Notes: generated by a model from the letters alone, not told the origin. A stretch of DNA of 64,000 bases from Metarhizobium sp017305935 (GCF_029601685.1 NZ_JARRIR010000003.1:124001-188000); one strand, 5' to 3'; shown: positions 8,495-17,815, counted from the first letter of the stretch. Made by a program: numbers and translations.

Positions 8495-9493
8495 TTATCC
8501 GAAATACCGCACCCTGACGGCATCGATGGCGACGGCGATGAAGATCATGATGCCGCCGATCATGCCGACATAGAAGGAGGGGACGGAGATGATGGCGAGG
8601 CCGACCTGGATGACGGTGAGCAGCAGCACGCCGCCGAGCACGCCGATGACGCTGCCGCGCCCGCCGAAGACCGAGACACCGCCGATGATCGGCGCGGCGA
8701 TGGCATAGAGCAGGTAGCTGGCGCCCTGGTTCGAGGTGATCGCCATCTGCCAGGACGCCAGCAGGTATCCGGCGACGCCCGCCAGGAAGCCGGCGATGGT
8801 GTAGGACAGGATCTTGACCCGGTCGACGCGGATGCCGGCGGAATTCGACGCCACCTGATTGCCGCCGACAGCGAAGATCGAGCGGCCGAGCACGGTATGG
8901 CGAAGCAACACATACATGCCGAGAATGGCGAGCACGAAGACGACCGGCATCACCGGCCAGCCGCCGACCGTTTCCTGCCCGATCCAGACATAGCCGGGGC
9001 TGAGGCTGGTGATGGTGCGCCCCTGCGTCAGCGCCAGCAGCGCGCCTTGCAGGATGATCATCATCGACAGCGTCTGGATCAGCGACACCATCTTCAGCTT
9101 GGTGATGCAGACGGCGTTGAAGAAGCCGATCAGCGTCGCAACCGCAATGCCGATCAGCGCCGCCAGGAAGAAGGGCAGGCCGAGATCGGTATTGGCCATC
9201 GCCCCGATGGCCGAGGAAAAGCCGACATTGGCCGGAATCGACAGGTCGATTTCCGCCACCAGCAGCGGCAGCGCCATGGCGAGCGCGATCATGCCGAGCA
9301 CGGTCGCCTGCACCATGATGTTCTGCAGATTGAACAGGGTGAAGAAATACTGGTTGAACAGGCCGAAGATCACGACCAGCGCGATCAGCCAGATCCACAC
9401 GACATTGTGGAGGATCCAGCCCGCCGCCGAGCTTCTGCGGGATTTGGCGGTCTGCGGCTTCGGCGCGCTGTGGGTCATGGCGATATCACTCAC
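8495..9493 (-). CDS. Ribose-type sugar ABC transporter permease
   Basis: 332-aa RbsC-like inner-membrane permease with about nine hydrophobic segments and the family motif ALAMALPLLVAEIDLSIPAN (about residues 75-95) plus IGGVSVFGGRGSVIGVLGG near the C-terminus. GTG 9493 is preferred because AGGAGA lies 8 nt upstream; ATG 9478, five codons in, is the alternative. It is the last gene of the transporter operon (binding protein, ATPase, permease), 52 bp after the ATPase stop. Confidence 0.88.
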   Translation of the reverse strand: MSDIAMTHSAPKPQTAKSRRSSAAGWILHNVVWIWLIALVVIFGLFNQYFFTLFNLQNIMVQATVLGMIALAMALPLLVAEIDLSIPANVGFSSAIGAMANTDLGLPFFLAALIGIAVATLIGFFNAVCITKLKMVSLIQTLSMMIILQGALLALTQGRTITSLSPGYVWIGQETVGGWPVMPVVFVLAILGMYVLLRHTVLGRSIFAVGGNQVASNSAGIRVDRVKILSYTIAGFLAGVAGYLLASWQMAITSNQGASYLLYAIAAPIIGGVSVFGGRGSVIGVLGGVLLLTVIQVGLAIISVPSFYVGMIGGIMIFIAVAIDAVRVRYFG

Positions 9494-9545
9494 TTGAATG
9501 TCTCCTCTCGTCCGCAGGGCCCTATGCGGGGGCGCACGCGGCTTC

Positions 9546-11060
9546 TCATCCGAGATTGCGCAGACGGCTGCGCGAAATGGCCTCTCCCGCCAGTTCCTCG
9601 CGGATGCGGCCGTTCTGGAAAACCAGCACGCGGTCCACGGCGCGCACCAGTTCGTCGGTATCGGTGGAAATGATGATGACCGAAACGCCGGTGCGGCTGA
9701 GCTCGTCGACGATGCGCAACACGTCCTGCTTGACGCCGACATCGATGCCGCGCGTCGGCTCGTCCAGCATCAGCAGCTTCGGCTGGGTGGCGAGCACGCG
9801 GCCGAGGCAGACCTTCTGCTGGTTGCCGCCCGACAGCGTATCCACCGCCACCGAACTGTTCGGCGCCTTGATGCCGAGCGAGGAAAAATAGCGCTGCGAC
9901 AGCGCCCGCTCCTGCTCCGCGTTCATGAAGGCGCCTCTGGCGAGCGCCACTTCCGCCGACAGCGAGATGTTTTCGGCAATCGACATCTGCGCGATCGAGC
10001 CGTCGCGCCGGCGGTCGTCGGAAAGATAGGCGATTCCGGCGGCAAAGGCCTCGGCCGGGTGGGCGGGAAGCGTGCGCTCGGCTCCATCGGCAAAACGGAT
10101 GCGGCCGGAAGCGGCCGGCTGCAGGCCGAACAGGGTGCGAGCCAACTCCTTGCCGCCGCCGCCCGGCAGGCCGGTGACGCCAACGACCTCGCCGGCGCGG
10201 ATGGCAAGCGACGGCAGGTTGAGCACACCGGAGCGGATATCCATCAAGTGGATGGCCGGCGCCTCGGCGGAGAAGGTCGGGCGCTGGCGCTCGAAGAGAA
10301 CCAGTCCGCGCCCGAGCACCAGTTCGGACAGATCCTCCGATGTCATGGCTCCGACATCCTCGGAGCCGCCGGCATAACGCCCGTCGCGCAGCACCGAGAC
10401 GGCATCGCAGATTTCGAGGATCTCGTCGTTGAAATGCGAGATGAAGATGAAGGTGACGCCCTGCGCCTTCAGCCGGCGCATGAAATCGAACAGCTGGGCG
10501 CGGTCGTCGACGGTCAGCGCCGCGGTCGGCTCGTCGAGGATGATGACCTTGCCGCCGGAAAACATGGCGCGCAAGATGTTGAGCTTGCGCCGCGCCACGG
10601 CATCCAGGCTGCCTGCCAGCGCCGAAGGATCGATGCCGGTGCCATCGAGCATTCGGGCGGCGTCCAACGCCAGCTTTCGCCAGTTGACGAAGCCGAAGCG
10701 GCGTTTCGGCCAGATGCCGAGCATCAGGTTTTCGGCCGCACTGAGATGGTCGATGATCATCGGCTCCTGGGTCACCAGGAAGACGCCGGCCTCCTCCATC
10801 GCCCGCACGTCGACCGGCGGCAAAGGTTTTTCGTCGAGATAGATGGTGCCGGAGGTCGGCTGGCGCTGGCCCGACATGATGCCGACCAGCGTCGACTTCC
10901 CGGCGCCGTTTTCGCCGAGCAGGCCATGAATGGTGCCGGTCCGGATCGACAGGTCGACGTCGCTCAAGGCAACCACGCCGCCATAGGTCTTGCCGAGCCC
11001 TTCCACGCGCAGCACGATGCGGCTTTCGGTTTCGGGCTTCAAGCTTTGGGCTGCTGTCAT
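9546..11060 (-). CDS. Sugar ABC transporter ATP-binding protein (two NBDs, RbsA-like)
   Basis: 504-aa duplicated ATPase of the CUT2 class. The first domain has a full Walker A (GENGAGKST, about residue 47) and Walker B ILDEPTAAL, but a shortened signature region. The second has a degenerate Walker A (GGGGKEL) and an intact signature LSGGNQQKV with LLMLDEPTRGID, the asymmetry usual for RbsA/XylG. ATG 11060 follows GAGGAACCCTTTG. Energises the ribose-type importer with the neighbouring permease and binding protein. Confidence 0.9.
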   Translation of the reverse strand: MTAAQSLKPETESRIVLRVEGLGKTYGGVVALSDVDLSIRTGTIHGLLGENGAGKSTLVGIMSGQRQPTSGTIYLDEKPLPPVDVRAMEEAGVFLVTQEPMIIDHLSAAENLMLGIWPKRRFGFVNWRKLALDAARMLDGTGIDPSALAGSLDAVARRKLNILRAMFSGGKVIILDEPTAALTVDDRAQLFDFMRRLKAQGVTFIFISHFNDEILEICDAVSVLRDGRYAGGSEDVGAMTSEDLSELVLGRGLVLFERQRPTFSAEAPAIHLMDIRSGVLNLPSLAIRAGEVVGVTGLPGGGGKELARTLFGLQPAASGRIRFADGAERTLPAHPAEAFAAGIAYLSDDRRRDGSIAQMSIAENISLSAEVALARGAFMNAEQERALSQRYFSSLGIKAPNSSVAVDTLSGGNQQKVCLGRVLATQPKLLMLDEPTRGIDVGVKQDVLRIVDELSRTGVSVIIISTDTDELVRAVDRVLVFQNGRIREELAGEAISRSRLRNLG

Positions 11061-11151
11061 CAAAGGGTTCCTCACGCGCCTGATGGACGATGCCGCCAGA
11101 GGCGCCATCGTCCCGTTCATTCCGCTTGGGCGGAAACGGCCTTGGGAGGCA

Positions 11152-12237
11152 TCAGGTATAGGGGATGTTCCATTCCTTCTCGGCGATGTATCCCCAATGG
11201 CGCTTGTCGTCGGCATTGGAGGGATCGATGACGAAGGGCGGGATGATCAGGGTCGGGCCAGTCTTGCCGGCGACGATCTCGCCCTTTTCCCAGAAATATT
11301 TCTTGTTTTCATAGGCGCCGACCGGCACCGCTTCCTTCTTCATGGCATGCTTGGCCAGCATTTCCACGGCGATTTCGCCATAGGCAATAGGATCCTGCGA
11401 GACGCAGCCGTCCATATAGCCTTCCTTGATCCAGTTCAGCGCCACCGGTTCGCCGTCGATGTTGACGAAGATGACGTGACCGTCCTCGCCGATCTTCTTC
11501 CAGCGACCCTTCTGCTGCAAAGCTGTGACGATGCCGCGCGAGGGACTGTCGGAGGGGGCGTGCACGGCGTCGAGATCGGGGAATTCCGAGAGCGTCGAAA
11601 GCGTCACCGCCAGCATCTGGTCGAGCGCGCCTTCGGTCGGGCGGGCCAGATACTTGATGTCGGGATATTTGGCGAATTCCTCGTCCATGCCTTCCTTGCG
11701 CTGGCGCCATGCGACGGATTGCAGGGCGCCGAAGCAATTCAGCACCGTGCCCTTCGGGCTGCCATGCTTCTTGGTCAGCCCCTTGATGATCTCCTGCGCC
11801 GCCATGACGCCGCCGAGATGGTTGTCGAAGCTGACGGTGATGTCGACCTCGCCGCCGTCAGCCGGCGTGTCGATGATCGCCACCGGAATGCCTTGCGCCT
11901 TATAGCGGTTGATGACCGAGACAATCGCCTGGCTGTCGATGGGGTCGGAGACGATGCCGGCGGGGTTCTTCAGCATCAGGCTCTGCCACTGCTCCAGCTG
12001 CTTGGTGTTGTCGAAGCTGGCATTGGTCGCCTGGAATTCCCAGTCCTGGGCCGCGACCGCGCGCTTCACCGCCTCCTCCTGGATGACGAAGAAATAATAG
12101 TCGAGGCTCTTGTTGCTGTAGGGCACGAAGGGCTTGGCCTGTGCAAAGGCCATCTTGCCGCCGGCCAGGCTGGCGACGCCCAATGCCGCGCCGGCCTGCA
12201 ACAGGTGGCGACGGCTCATCTTGATATCTGCGCTCAT
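11152..12237 (-). CDS. Sugar ABC transporter substrate-binding protein (Peripla_BP_4), Tat-type leader
   Basis: 361-aa periplasmic binding protein. The leader MSRRHLLQAGAALGVASLAGG carries a twin-arginine motif, with cleavage near AFA-QA, so export is probably Tat-dependent, unusual for a class whose members mostly use Sec. The core has the ribose-type IDTP and DGEP-like hinge segments (AIIDTPADGG, about 150; IFVNIDGEPVALNW, about 265). First gene of the transporter operon; a GntR-like palindrome lies 23 bp upstream of the start. Ligand unknown. Confidence 0.88.
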   Translation of the reverse strand: MSADIKMSRRHLLQAGAALGVASLAGGKMAFAQAKPFVPYSNKSLDYYFFVIQEEAVKRAVAAQDWEFQATNASFDNTKQLEQWQSLMLKNPAGIVSDPIDSQAIVSVINRYKAQGIPVAIIDTPADGGEVDITVSFDNHLGGVMAAQEIIKGLTKKHGSPKGTVLNCFGALQSVAWRQRKEGMDEEFAKYPDIKYLARPTEGALDQMLAVTLSTLSEFPDLDAVHAPSDSPSRGIVTALQQKGRWKKIGEDGHVIFVNIDGEPVALNWIKEGYMDGCVSQDPIAYGEIAVEMLAKHAMKKEAVPVGAYENKKYFWEKGEIVAGKTGPTLIIPPFVIDPSNADDKRHWGYIAEKEWNIPYT

Positions 12238-12259
12238 CTCGTTCCTCCCTCTAGAAAAC

Positions 12260-12270
12260 TAGTGATACTA
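12260..12270. promoter_or_regulatory. Putative GntR(FadR-type) operator TAGTGATACTA
   Basis: TAGTGATACTA matches the FadR-subfamily consensus TNGTNNNACNA and is the same palindrome, bar one central base, as the site at 17805-17815. It lies in the 229-bp gap before the sugar-binding-protein gene, where three CTAG tetramers fall within 21 bp (12251-12271). No other gene is visible in that gap. Confidence 0.5.
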
Positions 12271-12466
12271 GATTTGTCACTGTGCCGCCGTGCTGTCAAG
12301 CGTGATTCACGCCATTCAAATCGGGAAAGGAGCCATCTTCGCTAGGCTTTCGGCGGTCATATCTAGTGCGCGAACAATGGCATTTTCGCTAAAAATCGGC
12401 GCATCCTCCCCGGAGATGGCAAATACGGCCTGCCATCTCCCTCTCTGGCTGCAATCAGAGATGCAA

Positions 12467-13189
12467 CTACGTTGTTTTACTAGATTTACGCATCTCGACA
12501 TAGGTCGAGCCATCAAATTTTCCGACGACCATGCCATCGGATTCACGCGTGAACAGGCCATTTTCCACGACGCCGGGGATGCGGTTCAACGCGATCTCCA
12601 GCCTTGCCGGCTCGGAAATGGCGATGCAGTGGCAGTCGAGGATGAAATTGCCGCTGTCGGTGACGACGGGCTGGCCGTCGCGCATGCGCCGTTCGATGCG
12701 GATGCCGGAAATGCCGTGGTCGGCAAGGGTCTTCTGCACCATGCGCTCGGTCTGCTTCCAGGCGAACTGCACAACCTCGACCGGTAGCGGAAAGCCGCCG
12801 AGGCGGTCGACGATCTTGCTCTCGTCGCAGATGGTGATCATGCGCTTCGAGGCGTGGGCGATGATCTTTTCCCAGAGCAGGCAGGCGCCGCCGCCCTTGA
12901 TCATGTTGAAGTCGCGGTCGATTTCGTCGGGGCCGTCGATGGTCAGGTCGATCTCGCCGATCTCGTTCGGCTCGGTGATGCGGATGCCGACCTCGCGGGC
13001 GACGTCGATGGTCGAGCGCGAGGTGGTGGTGCAGGTCAGTTTCATGCCTCCGGCGACATGCTTGCCGAGTTCGCGCACGAAGAAATGCGAAGTCGTACCC
13101 GAGCCGAGGCCGAGCTTCATACCGTCACGCACGAATTCCTCGATGACGCGGCGTCCCGCCGCCTTCTTGGCTTCGTCCTGGATGCTCAT
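12467..13189 (-). CDS. rpiA: Ribose-5-phosphate isomerase A family protein
   Basis: 240-aa RpiA-type aldose-ketose isomerase. Family motifs are present: GLGSGTTSHFFVREL (about residue 26), DGPDEID (about 88, normally DGADEID) and KGGGACLLWEKI (about 98, normally KGGGGALTREKI). The catalytic Asp, Lys and Glu positions appear kept, while several neighbouring residues differ. In a sugar-catabolic cluster this divergence suggests a paralogue for another pentose or tetrose phosphate rather than the housekeeping enzyme; that is inference. Follows the RpiR gene after 20 bp on the same strand. Confidence 0.82.
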   Translation of the reverse strand: MSIQDEAKKAAGRRVIEEFVRDGMKLGLGSGTTSHFFVRELGKHVAGGMKLTCTTTSRSTIDVAREVGIRITEPNEIGEIDLTIDGPDEIDRDFNMIKGGGACLLWEKIIAHASKRMITICDESKIVDRLGGFPLPVEVVQFAWKQTERMVQKTLADHGISGIRIERRMRDGQPVVTDSGNFILDCHCIAISEPARLEIALNRIPGVVENGLFTRESDGMVVGKFDGSTYVEMRKSSKTT

Positions 13190-13209
13190 GGTAAAGAAAT
13201 CCTTGTTTT

Positions 13210-14052
13210 CTAAATCTTGTCGGTTTGCCAGCTATCGAGGGCCGGCAACTGGTCGGGAAATTCGGAGCCGCTGATCACCGCCATCGAGGTGACCAGCATG
13301 TTGACGACGAGGTGATGATTGAGCCGCGAGGCGAGCGGCGTCAGAAGCTCGGTGCGCTCATAAGGAGTGACGGCGATCAGCACGTCGGAAATGCACGCCA
13401 GCGGACTGTCGGCGGCGGTGACCGAAACGACGCGAGCGCCGCCGGCGCGCACGGCGGTCGCCACCTCGACCATCTGCTTGGTATGGCCGGATTGCGAGAA
13501 GATCAGCGCCACCTCGCTCGGCCGTGAGGTCTCGGCATGCAGCCATTGCTTCTTGCGGCCGATCAGGGCGGTGCAGCGAAGCCCGAGGCGCTGGAACTTG
13601 TGTTCGGCATCCAGCCCGGTGATCTCGGAAATGCCGCTGGCATAGATGCCGATCCACACCGCCTCGTTCAGCAGCTTGGCGCCGGCCTCGATCTGCGCCG
13701 GCACGATGTCCTCCAGCCCGCGCTGGATGGCGTTCAGCGAATTGCGCGCCGTCTTGCGCACGATGTTCTCGACGGAATCGCCGGCGACGATCTGCTCATA
13801 GGCGAAGGGGGCCGAGGGCACGAGGCTCTGGGCGAGGTAGAGCTTGAAATCCTGATATCCCTGAAACCCGAAGCGGCGGCAAAAGCGCATGATCGTCGGA
13901 TCGCTGACGCCACACTCCTCCGAAAGCCTCGCCATGCTCATATGGATGACCTGGCTCGGATGGGCGCTGACGAAACGGGCGACACGCGCCTCGGCGCTCG
14001 CCATGTCGGGGCTTTCCTGCAAAATGCGTTGCAACAGGCTTTCACTGCTCAT
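13210..14052 (-). CDS. RpiR/MurR family regulator (HTH plus SIS domain)
   Basis: 280-aa regulator. An N-terminal HTH_6 covers about residues 1-77 (VIHMSMARLSEECGVSDPTIMRFCRRFGF) and a C-terminal SIS sugar-phosphate-binding domain about 125-260 (IFSQSGHTKQMVEVA). It senses a phosphorylated sugar intermediate. ATG 14052 overlaps the phosphatase stop as ATGA. As part of the kinase-phosphatase-isomerase operon it probably controls that operon, although the palindromes in the locus promoters look GntR-like rather than RpiR-like. Confidence 0.88.
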   Translation of the reverse strand: MSSESLLQRILQESPDMASAEARVARFVSAHPSQVIHMSMARLSEECGVSDPTIMRFCRRFGFQGYQDFKLYLAQSLVPSAPFAYEQIVAGDSVENIVRKTARNSLNAIQRGLEDIVPAQIEAGAKLLNEAVWIGIYASGISEITGLDAEHKFQRLGLRCTALIGRKKQWLHAETSRPSEVALIFSQSGHTKQMVEVATAVRAGGARVVSVTAADSPLACISDVLIAVTPYERTELLTPLASRLNHHLVVNMLVTSMAVISGSEFPDQLPALDSWQTDKI

Positions 14053-14735
14053 GCCTGAATGTCTCCTTGCGTGACCGGTTGGCGCAGGGACGTCAGATCC
14101 GAAAGCCGGGTCAGGCGACAGTCGGCCGCGACGTCGAGATGCCGGCCGGTTCCCCAGGGAACCGCGTAGAACGGCACGCCGGCGCGCGCGGCAGTCGTCT
14201 GGTCGACGGTGGTGTCGCCGACATAGACCCAGCGCCCGGGCTCAAGCCTCATGCGCGTCGCGACAGTCAGGAGATGAATCGGGTCCGGTTTGCAAGCAGG
14301 CACGTCATCGGCCCCGGCGACGGCGGTGAAGAGTTGGCCGATGCCGAGGATATCGAGGATGCGCAAGGTCAGGCGATGCGGCTTGTTGGTGCAGATGCCC
14401 ATGCGGAAGCCATGATCGTGAAGCAGATGCAGATCCTGCTTCACGTCGTCATAGAATTTCGTGTGGCGCGAGGGGGTGCGCTCATAGGCGGCGAGGTAAC
14501 CCTTGACGGCGCGATCGACGCTGTCGTCATCGCTGGGAAGGCCGAGTTCCAGCATCATGTCGAGGAGGAGCCGGCGCGGGCCGTTGCCGATGAAGCGCTC
14601 GACGAACGCGACCTCCAGATGCGGCCAGCCCTGTTCGGCGAAATAGTCGTTGACGCCGGCGGCGATATCCGGCGCGCTGTCGATCAGCGTGCCGTCCAGA
14701 TCGAAGATCAGCCCTTCGCAATCGCGTATGGTCAT
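14049..14735 (-). CDS. HAD-superfamily phosphatase (phosphoglycolate-phosphatase-like)
   Basis: 228-aa HAD hydrolase. Motif I is FDLDGTLIDS (about residue 10), motif II CTNKP (about 115), motif III Lys in CKPDP (about 149) and motif IV VGDTTVDQTTA (about 171). The helical cap between motifs I and II is of the Gph/PgmB type. In this operon it could remove phosphate from a sugar-phosphate dead end or from 2-phosphoglycolate. Starts 10 bp after the xylulokinase-like gene and overlaps the next gene by 4 bp. Confidence 0.86.
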   Translation of the reverse strand: MTIRDCEGLIFDLDGTLIDSAPDIAAGVNDYFAEQGWPHLEVAFVERFIGNGPRRLLLDMMLELGLPSDDDSVDRAVKGYLAAYERTPSRHTKFYDDVKQDLHLLHDHGFRMGICTNKPHRLTLRILDILGIGQLFTAVAGADDVPACKPDPIHLLTVATRMRLEPGRWVYVGDTTVDQTTAARAGVPFYAVPWGTGRHLDVAADCRLTRLSDLTSLRQPVTQGDIQA

Positions 14736-14745
14736 CGCCCGCCCC

Positions 14746-16275
14746 CTATGCCTCGATGTCGTCATGAGCACGCGCCAGCGCGTGCATGCTGTCAGCCAGC
14801 GCTGGATAGAGCGCCTGATAGACCGAAAAGCCCGGCGAAAGCGCTGCCCGTCCGGCCGCATCCGCGCTTTCGCGGGTGAGGGGGCGGCAGAGGTTCGCCG
14901 CCTGCTCCGGTGTTTCGAAAATGCCGAGCCCGAGGCCGGCGACGAGGGCGGCGCCGAAGGCGGCCCCTTCCGCAGCACCCTCCGTCGTCACCACGTCACA
15001 GCCGAACAGATCAGCCTGCATCCGCCGCCACAGCGCGGAGCGCGCTCCGCCGCCCGACGCCTTGACGACATGGGCCTCGATGCCGGCCCGCCGCATGACC
15101 GAAAAGATGTCGTAGAGCGCGAAGGCGACGCCTTCCATCACCGCCCGGGCCATTTCCGCCGGGCCATGCAGTCCGGTCAGGCCGATGAAGGCGCCGCGCG
15201 CTTCCGGATCGGAATGCGGCGCGCGCTCGCCGTTGAGATAGGGCAGGAAGACGAGGCCGCGGCTGCCGGCGACGCTCTCAGTGGCGGTGGCGACAATCTG
15301 CTCGTAACTCCAATCCTTGTCACCTGCCAAGCCGCGCAGCAGGCGCTGGAACCAGCTCATCGCAAAACCGGCATTCAGCGTCACGCCCATGGCGTGCCAT
15401 TTGCCCGGCGCGACATTGCAGAACACCTGCAGCCGGCTCTCGGGATTGTCGATGGCCGCATCCAGCGCCGAGGCGACGATGCCGGCCGTGCCGATGGTGG
15501 TCTGCACGTCGCCCGGCGCGATCACGCCCGAGCCGATGGTCTGGATGACGCTGTCGCCGCCGCCGCCGACCACCGGAATGCCTTGCCTGAGGCCGAACAA
15601 TTCCGCCCCGGAGCGGCTGACGAGGCCGGTGATTTCAGGCGATTCATGGCAGGCCGGAAACAGATTCTGGTCGATGTCGAGCTTTTGCATCAGCGGAAAG
15701 CTCCACTGTCGTGCGCGGACGTCGAACAGGCCGGTGCCGGAGGCATCGGAGACTTCGGTCGCTTTCTCGCCGGTCAGCACCAGCCGCAGGTAATCCTTGG
15801 GGTTCAGCACATGGCGCAAGCGGGAAAACAGATCCGGCTCATGGGCGCGCATCCAGGCGACCTTGCCGCCGGTATAGCCAAGCAGCATCCGGTTGTTGGT
15901 GTAGCCGCGCAGGGCCTCTTCGCCGCCGGCCTTTTCTGTGAGCGCGGCACATTCCGCGCCGTTGCGCTGATCGTTCCAGAGCAGGGCCGGGCGCAACACG
16001 CGATCCTCTGCATCGAGCGGCGTCAGCCCGTGCATCTGGCCGGAAAGGCCGATGGCGCGGATCTCCACATCGCCGTGACCGGCGAGCAGTTGTCCTACGG
16101 CGCGGCGCGCGCCCTCGATCCACAGCGCCGGATCCTGCTCCGTCCAGCCGGGGCGCGGTTGGGCGAGATCATAGGTCGCGGTCTCGCTGCCGAGCAGCGC
16201 GCCGTCCGTGGAGAGTAGCAGCGCCTTGCAGCCCGAGGTTCCGATATCGATCCCGAGAACGGCCTCCCGCGCCAT
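14746..16275 (-). CDS. xylB: Xylulokinase-like FGGY carbohydrate kinase
   Basis: 509-aa FGGY kinase in two actin-like lobes. N-terminal ATP/sugar motifs are GIDIGTSGCKALLL (about residue 7) and IGLSGQMHG (about 77); the middle carries FLPYLNGERAPHSDPEARG (about 340); the C-terminal ATPase motif is KASGGGARSALWRRMQADLFG (about 402). Length and the GQMHG/ERAPH motifs fit D-xylulose kinases. Four-gene run with HAD phosphatase, RpiR and RpiA downstream and aldehyde dehydrogenase 3 bp upstream, so it probably phosphorylates the ketose formed from the imported sugar. Confidence 0.88.
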   Translation of the reverse strand: MAREAVLGIDIGTSGCKALLLSTDGALLGSETATYDLAQPRPGWTEQDPALWIEGARRAVGQLLAGHGDVEIRAIGLSGQMHGLTPLDAEDRVLRPALLWNDQRNGAECAALTEKAGGEEALRGYTNNRMLLGYTGGKVAWMRAHEPDLFSRLRHVLNPKDYLRLVLTGEKATEVSDASGTGLFDVRARQWSFPLMQKLDIDQNLFPACHESPEITGLVSRSGAELFGLRQGIPVVGGGGDSVIQTIGSGVIAPGDVQTTIGTAGIVASALDAAIDNPESRLQVFCNVAPGKWHAMGVTLNAGFAMSWFQRLLRGLAGDKDWSYEQIVATATESVAGSRGLVFLPYLNGERAPHSDPEARGAFIGLTGLHGPAEMARAVMEGVAFALYDIFSVMRRAGIEAHVVKASGGGARSALWRRMQADLFGCDVVTTEGAAEGAAFGAALVAGLGLGIFETPEQAANLCRPLTRESADAAGRAALSPGFSVYQALYPALADSMHALARAHDDIEA

Positions 16276-16278
16276 GGC

Positions 16279-17754
16279 TCAAAACCCTTCCGGCTGGTCG
16301 AGGCGGATGCGGATATGCTTGAAATGGAAATATTCCAGCAGCCCCTCGCGGCCGTGCTCATAGCCGACGCCGCTCTGCTTGCGCCCGCCATAAGGCGCGT
16401 TCATCACGCCGGCATCGACATTGTTGACGGCGACATTGCCGTAATCCAACCGCCGCGAGATGGCGCGGATTTCCGCCGCATCCTGCGTGTAGAGATAGGA
16501 GGCCAGCCCATAAGGCGTGTCGTTGGAGAGTGTCACCGCCTCCTCCAACCGGTCGAAAGGCATGACGCCGACCAGCGGCCCAAACGTTTCCTCGGTCATC
16601 ACTTTCATCGTATGATCGCAATCGGCAACCACGGTCGGGCGGAAGAAATGGCCCTTTTCGAAGGCCTCGCCCTGCGGACGGCTGCCGCCGGCAACCAGCT
16701 TCGCGCCCTTGGAGAGCGCATCCTGGAGATGATCGACGGTCTTGTTCAGCGGCTCGGCCGAGGCCATGGCGCCCATGTCGGCATCCGGCGCGTCCTGCCC
16801 GTTTGCGACGGTCAGCGCTTCCGCCGCCTTTGCGAGGCCGGCGACGAAAGCGTCATAGACCGGCCGCTCGACATAGATGCGGTTGATGGCGATGCAGATC
16901 TGGCCGTTGTTGCGGAAGGAGCGGCGTGCAGCCCCCTTGATGGCGGCGGCGAGATCGGCTTTGGCGGTGACGATCATCGGGCAATTGCCGCCGAGTTCCA
17001 GCGACAGGCGCTTGATCTTCGGACACGTCTTCTGGATATGCAGGCCGACGGCGGAGGAGCCGGTGAAGGCGATCTTGTCGACATCCGGATGCTCGACCAG
17101 CGCCTGACCGACCGTCGAGCCGGAGCCGGTGACGACATTGACGACGCCGGCCGGGATGTTGGCCTCCTTCGCCTTGGCGGCGATGGCAAGCGCCGTGAAC
17201 GGCGTCAGCTCCGCCGGCTTGATGACGATGGTGCAGCCGGCGGCCAACGCCCCGCACAGCTTCCAGCCGATCAACTCGGCCGGATAGTTCCACGGCGTGA
17301 TGGCGCCGACGACGCCGATCGGCTCGCGCACCACATGGCTTTCGCTGTCGGTCGTATCGTTGGGCACGATCTCGCCATGCACGCGCACCGCCTCTTCCGC
17401 ATAGAAATGGCAGGCCTCGGCGAGCTTGAGGATCTCGCCGCGCGCCTCGTTGACCGGCTTGCCCTGTTCCAGCGTCATGACCTTCGCCATGGCATCCGCA
17501 TCTGCGGCAATAGCATCGCCCATGCGATGCAACGCCGCCGCGCGCGTCTTCGCCGGAACCGTCGACCATGTCTCGAACGCCTTGCGGGCTGCCGCGACAG
17601 CGGCGTCGATTTCCTCTTGCGTCGCCAGCGGGATCGTGCCGATCTCGTCAAGCGTCGCCGGATTCTCCACCCGGATCGGGCGGCCGCGCCCGGTCACGAA
17701 AGCGCCGTCGATAAACAGTTTGCCGCTGAGTTGTTCGAGCATGTCATCCATCAT
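16279..17754 (-). CDS. NAD(P)-dependent aldehyde dehydrogenase
   Basis: 491-aa class I/II aldehyde dehydrogenase. Cofactor motif GAITPWNYPAELIGWK (about residue 150), FTGSSAVG (about 230), general-base Glu in LELGGN (about 254), catalytic Cys in NNGQICIA (about 288) and EETFGPL (about 390) are intact. Closest in pattern to succinate-semialdehyde, 2-oxoglutarate-semialdehyde or glycolaldehyde dehydrogenases. Two adjacent ATGs (17754 and 17751) are possible; no strong Shine-Dalgarno sequence is seen. Divergent from the FAH gene, with a GntR-type palindrome 51 bp upstream, which suggests joint control. Confidence 0.88.
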   Translation of the reverse strand: MMDDMLEQLSGKLFIDGAFVTGRGRPIRVENPATLDEIGTIPLATQEEIDAAVAAARKAFETWSTVPAKTRAAALHRMGDAIAADADAMAKVMTLEQGKPVNEARGEILKLAEACHFYAEEAVRVHGEIVPNDTTDSESHVVREPIGVVGAITPWNYPAELIGWKLCGALAAGCTIVIKPAELTPFTALAIAAKAKEANIPAGVVNVVTGSGSTVGQALVEHPDVDKIAFTGSSAVGLHIQKTCPKIKRLSLELGGNCPMIVTAKADLAAAIKGAARRSFRNNGQICIAINRIYVERPVYDAFVAGLAKAAEALTVANGQDAPDADMGAMASAEPLNKTVDHLQDALSKGAKLVAGGSRPQGEAFEKGHFFRPTVVADCDHTMKVMTEETFGPLVGVMPFDRLEEAVTLSNDTPYGLASYLYTQDAAEIRAISRRLDYGNVAVNNVDAGVMNAPYGGRKQSGVGYEHGREGLLEYFHFKHIRIRLDQPEGF

Positions 17755-17804
17755 GTCAGGATTTTCCGGAAAGGCGCCCCAAGCGCCGGTCGAGATCGAA
17801 TATA

Positions 17805-17815
17805 TAGTTATACTA
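17805..17815. promoter_or_regulatory. Putative GntR(FadR-type) operator TAGTTATACTA
   Basis: TAGTTATACTA fits TNGTNNNACNA and is near-identical to the palindrome at 12260-12270. It lies in the 278-bp divergent promoter region between the aldehyde dehydrogenase and FAH genes, close to the former. The region is otherwise gene-free and AT-rich around 17895-17920. Confidence 0.5.
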
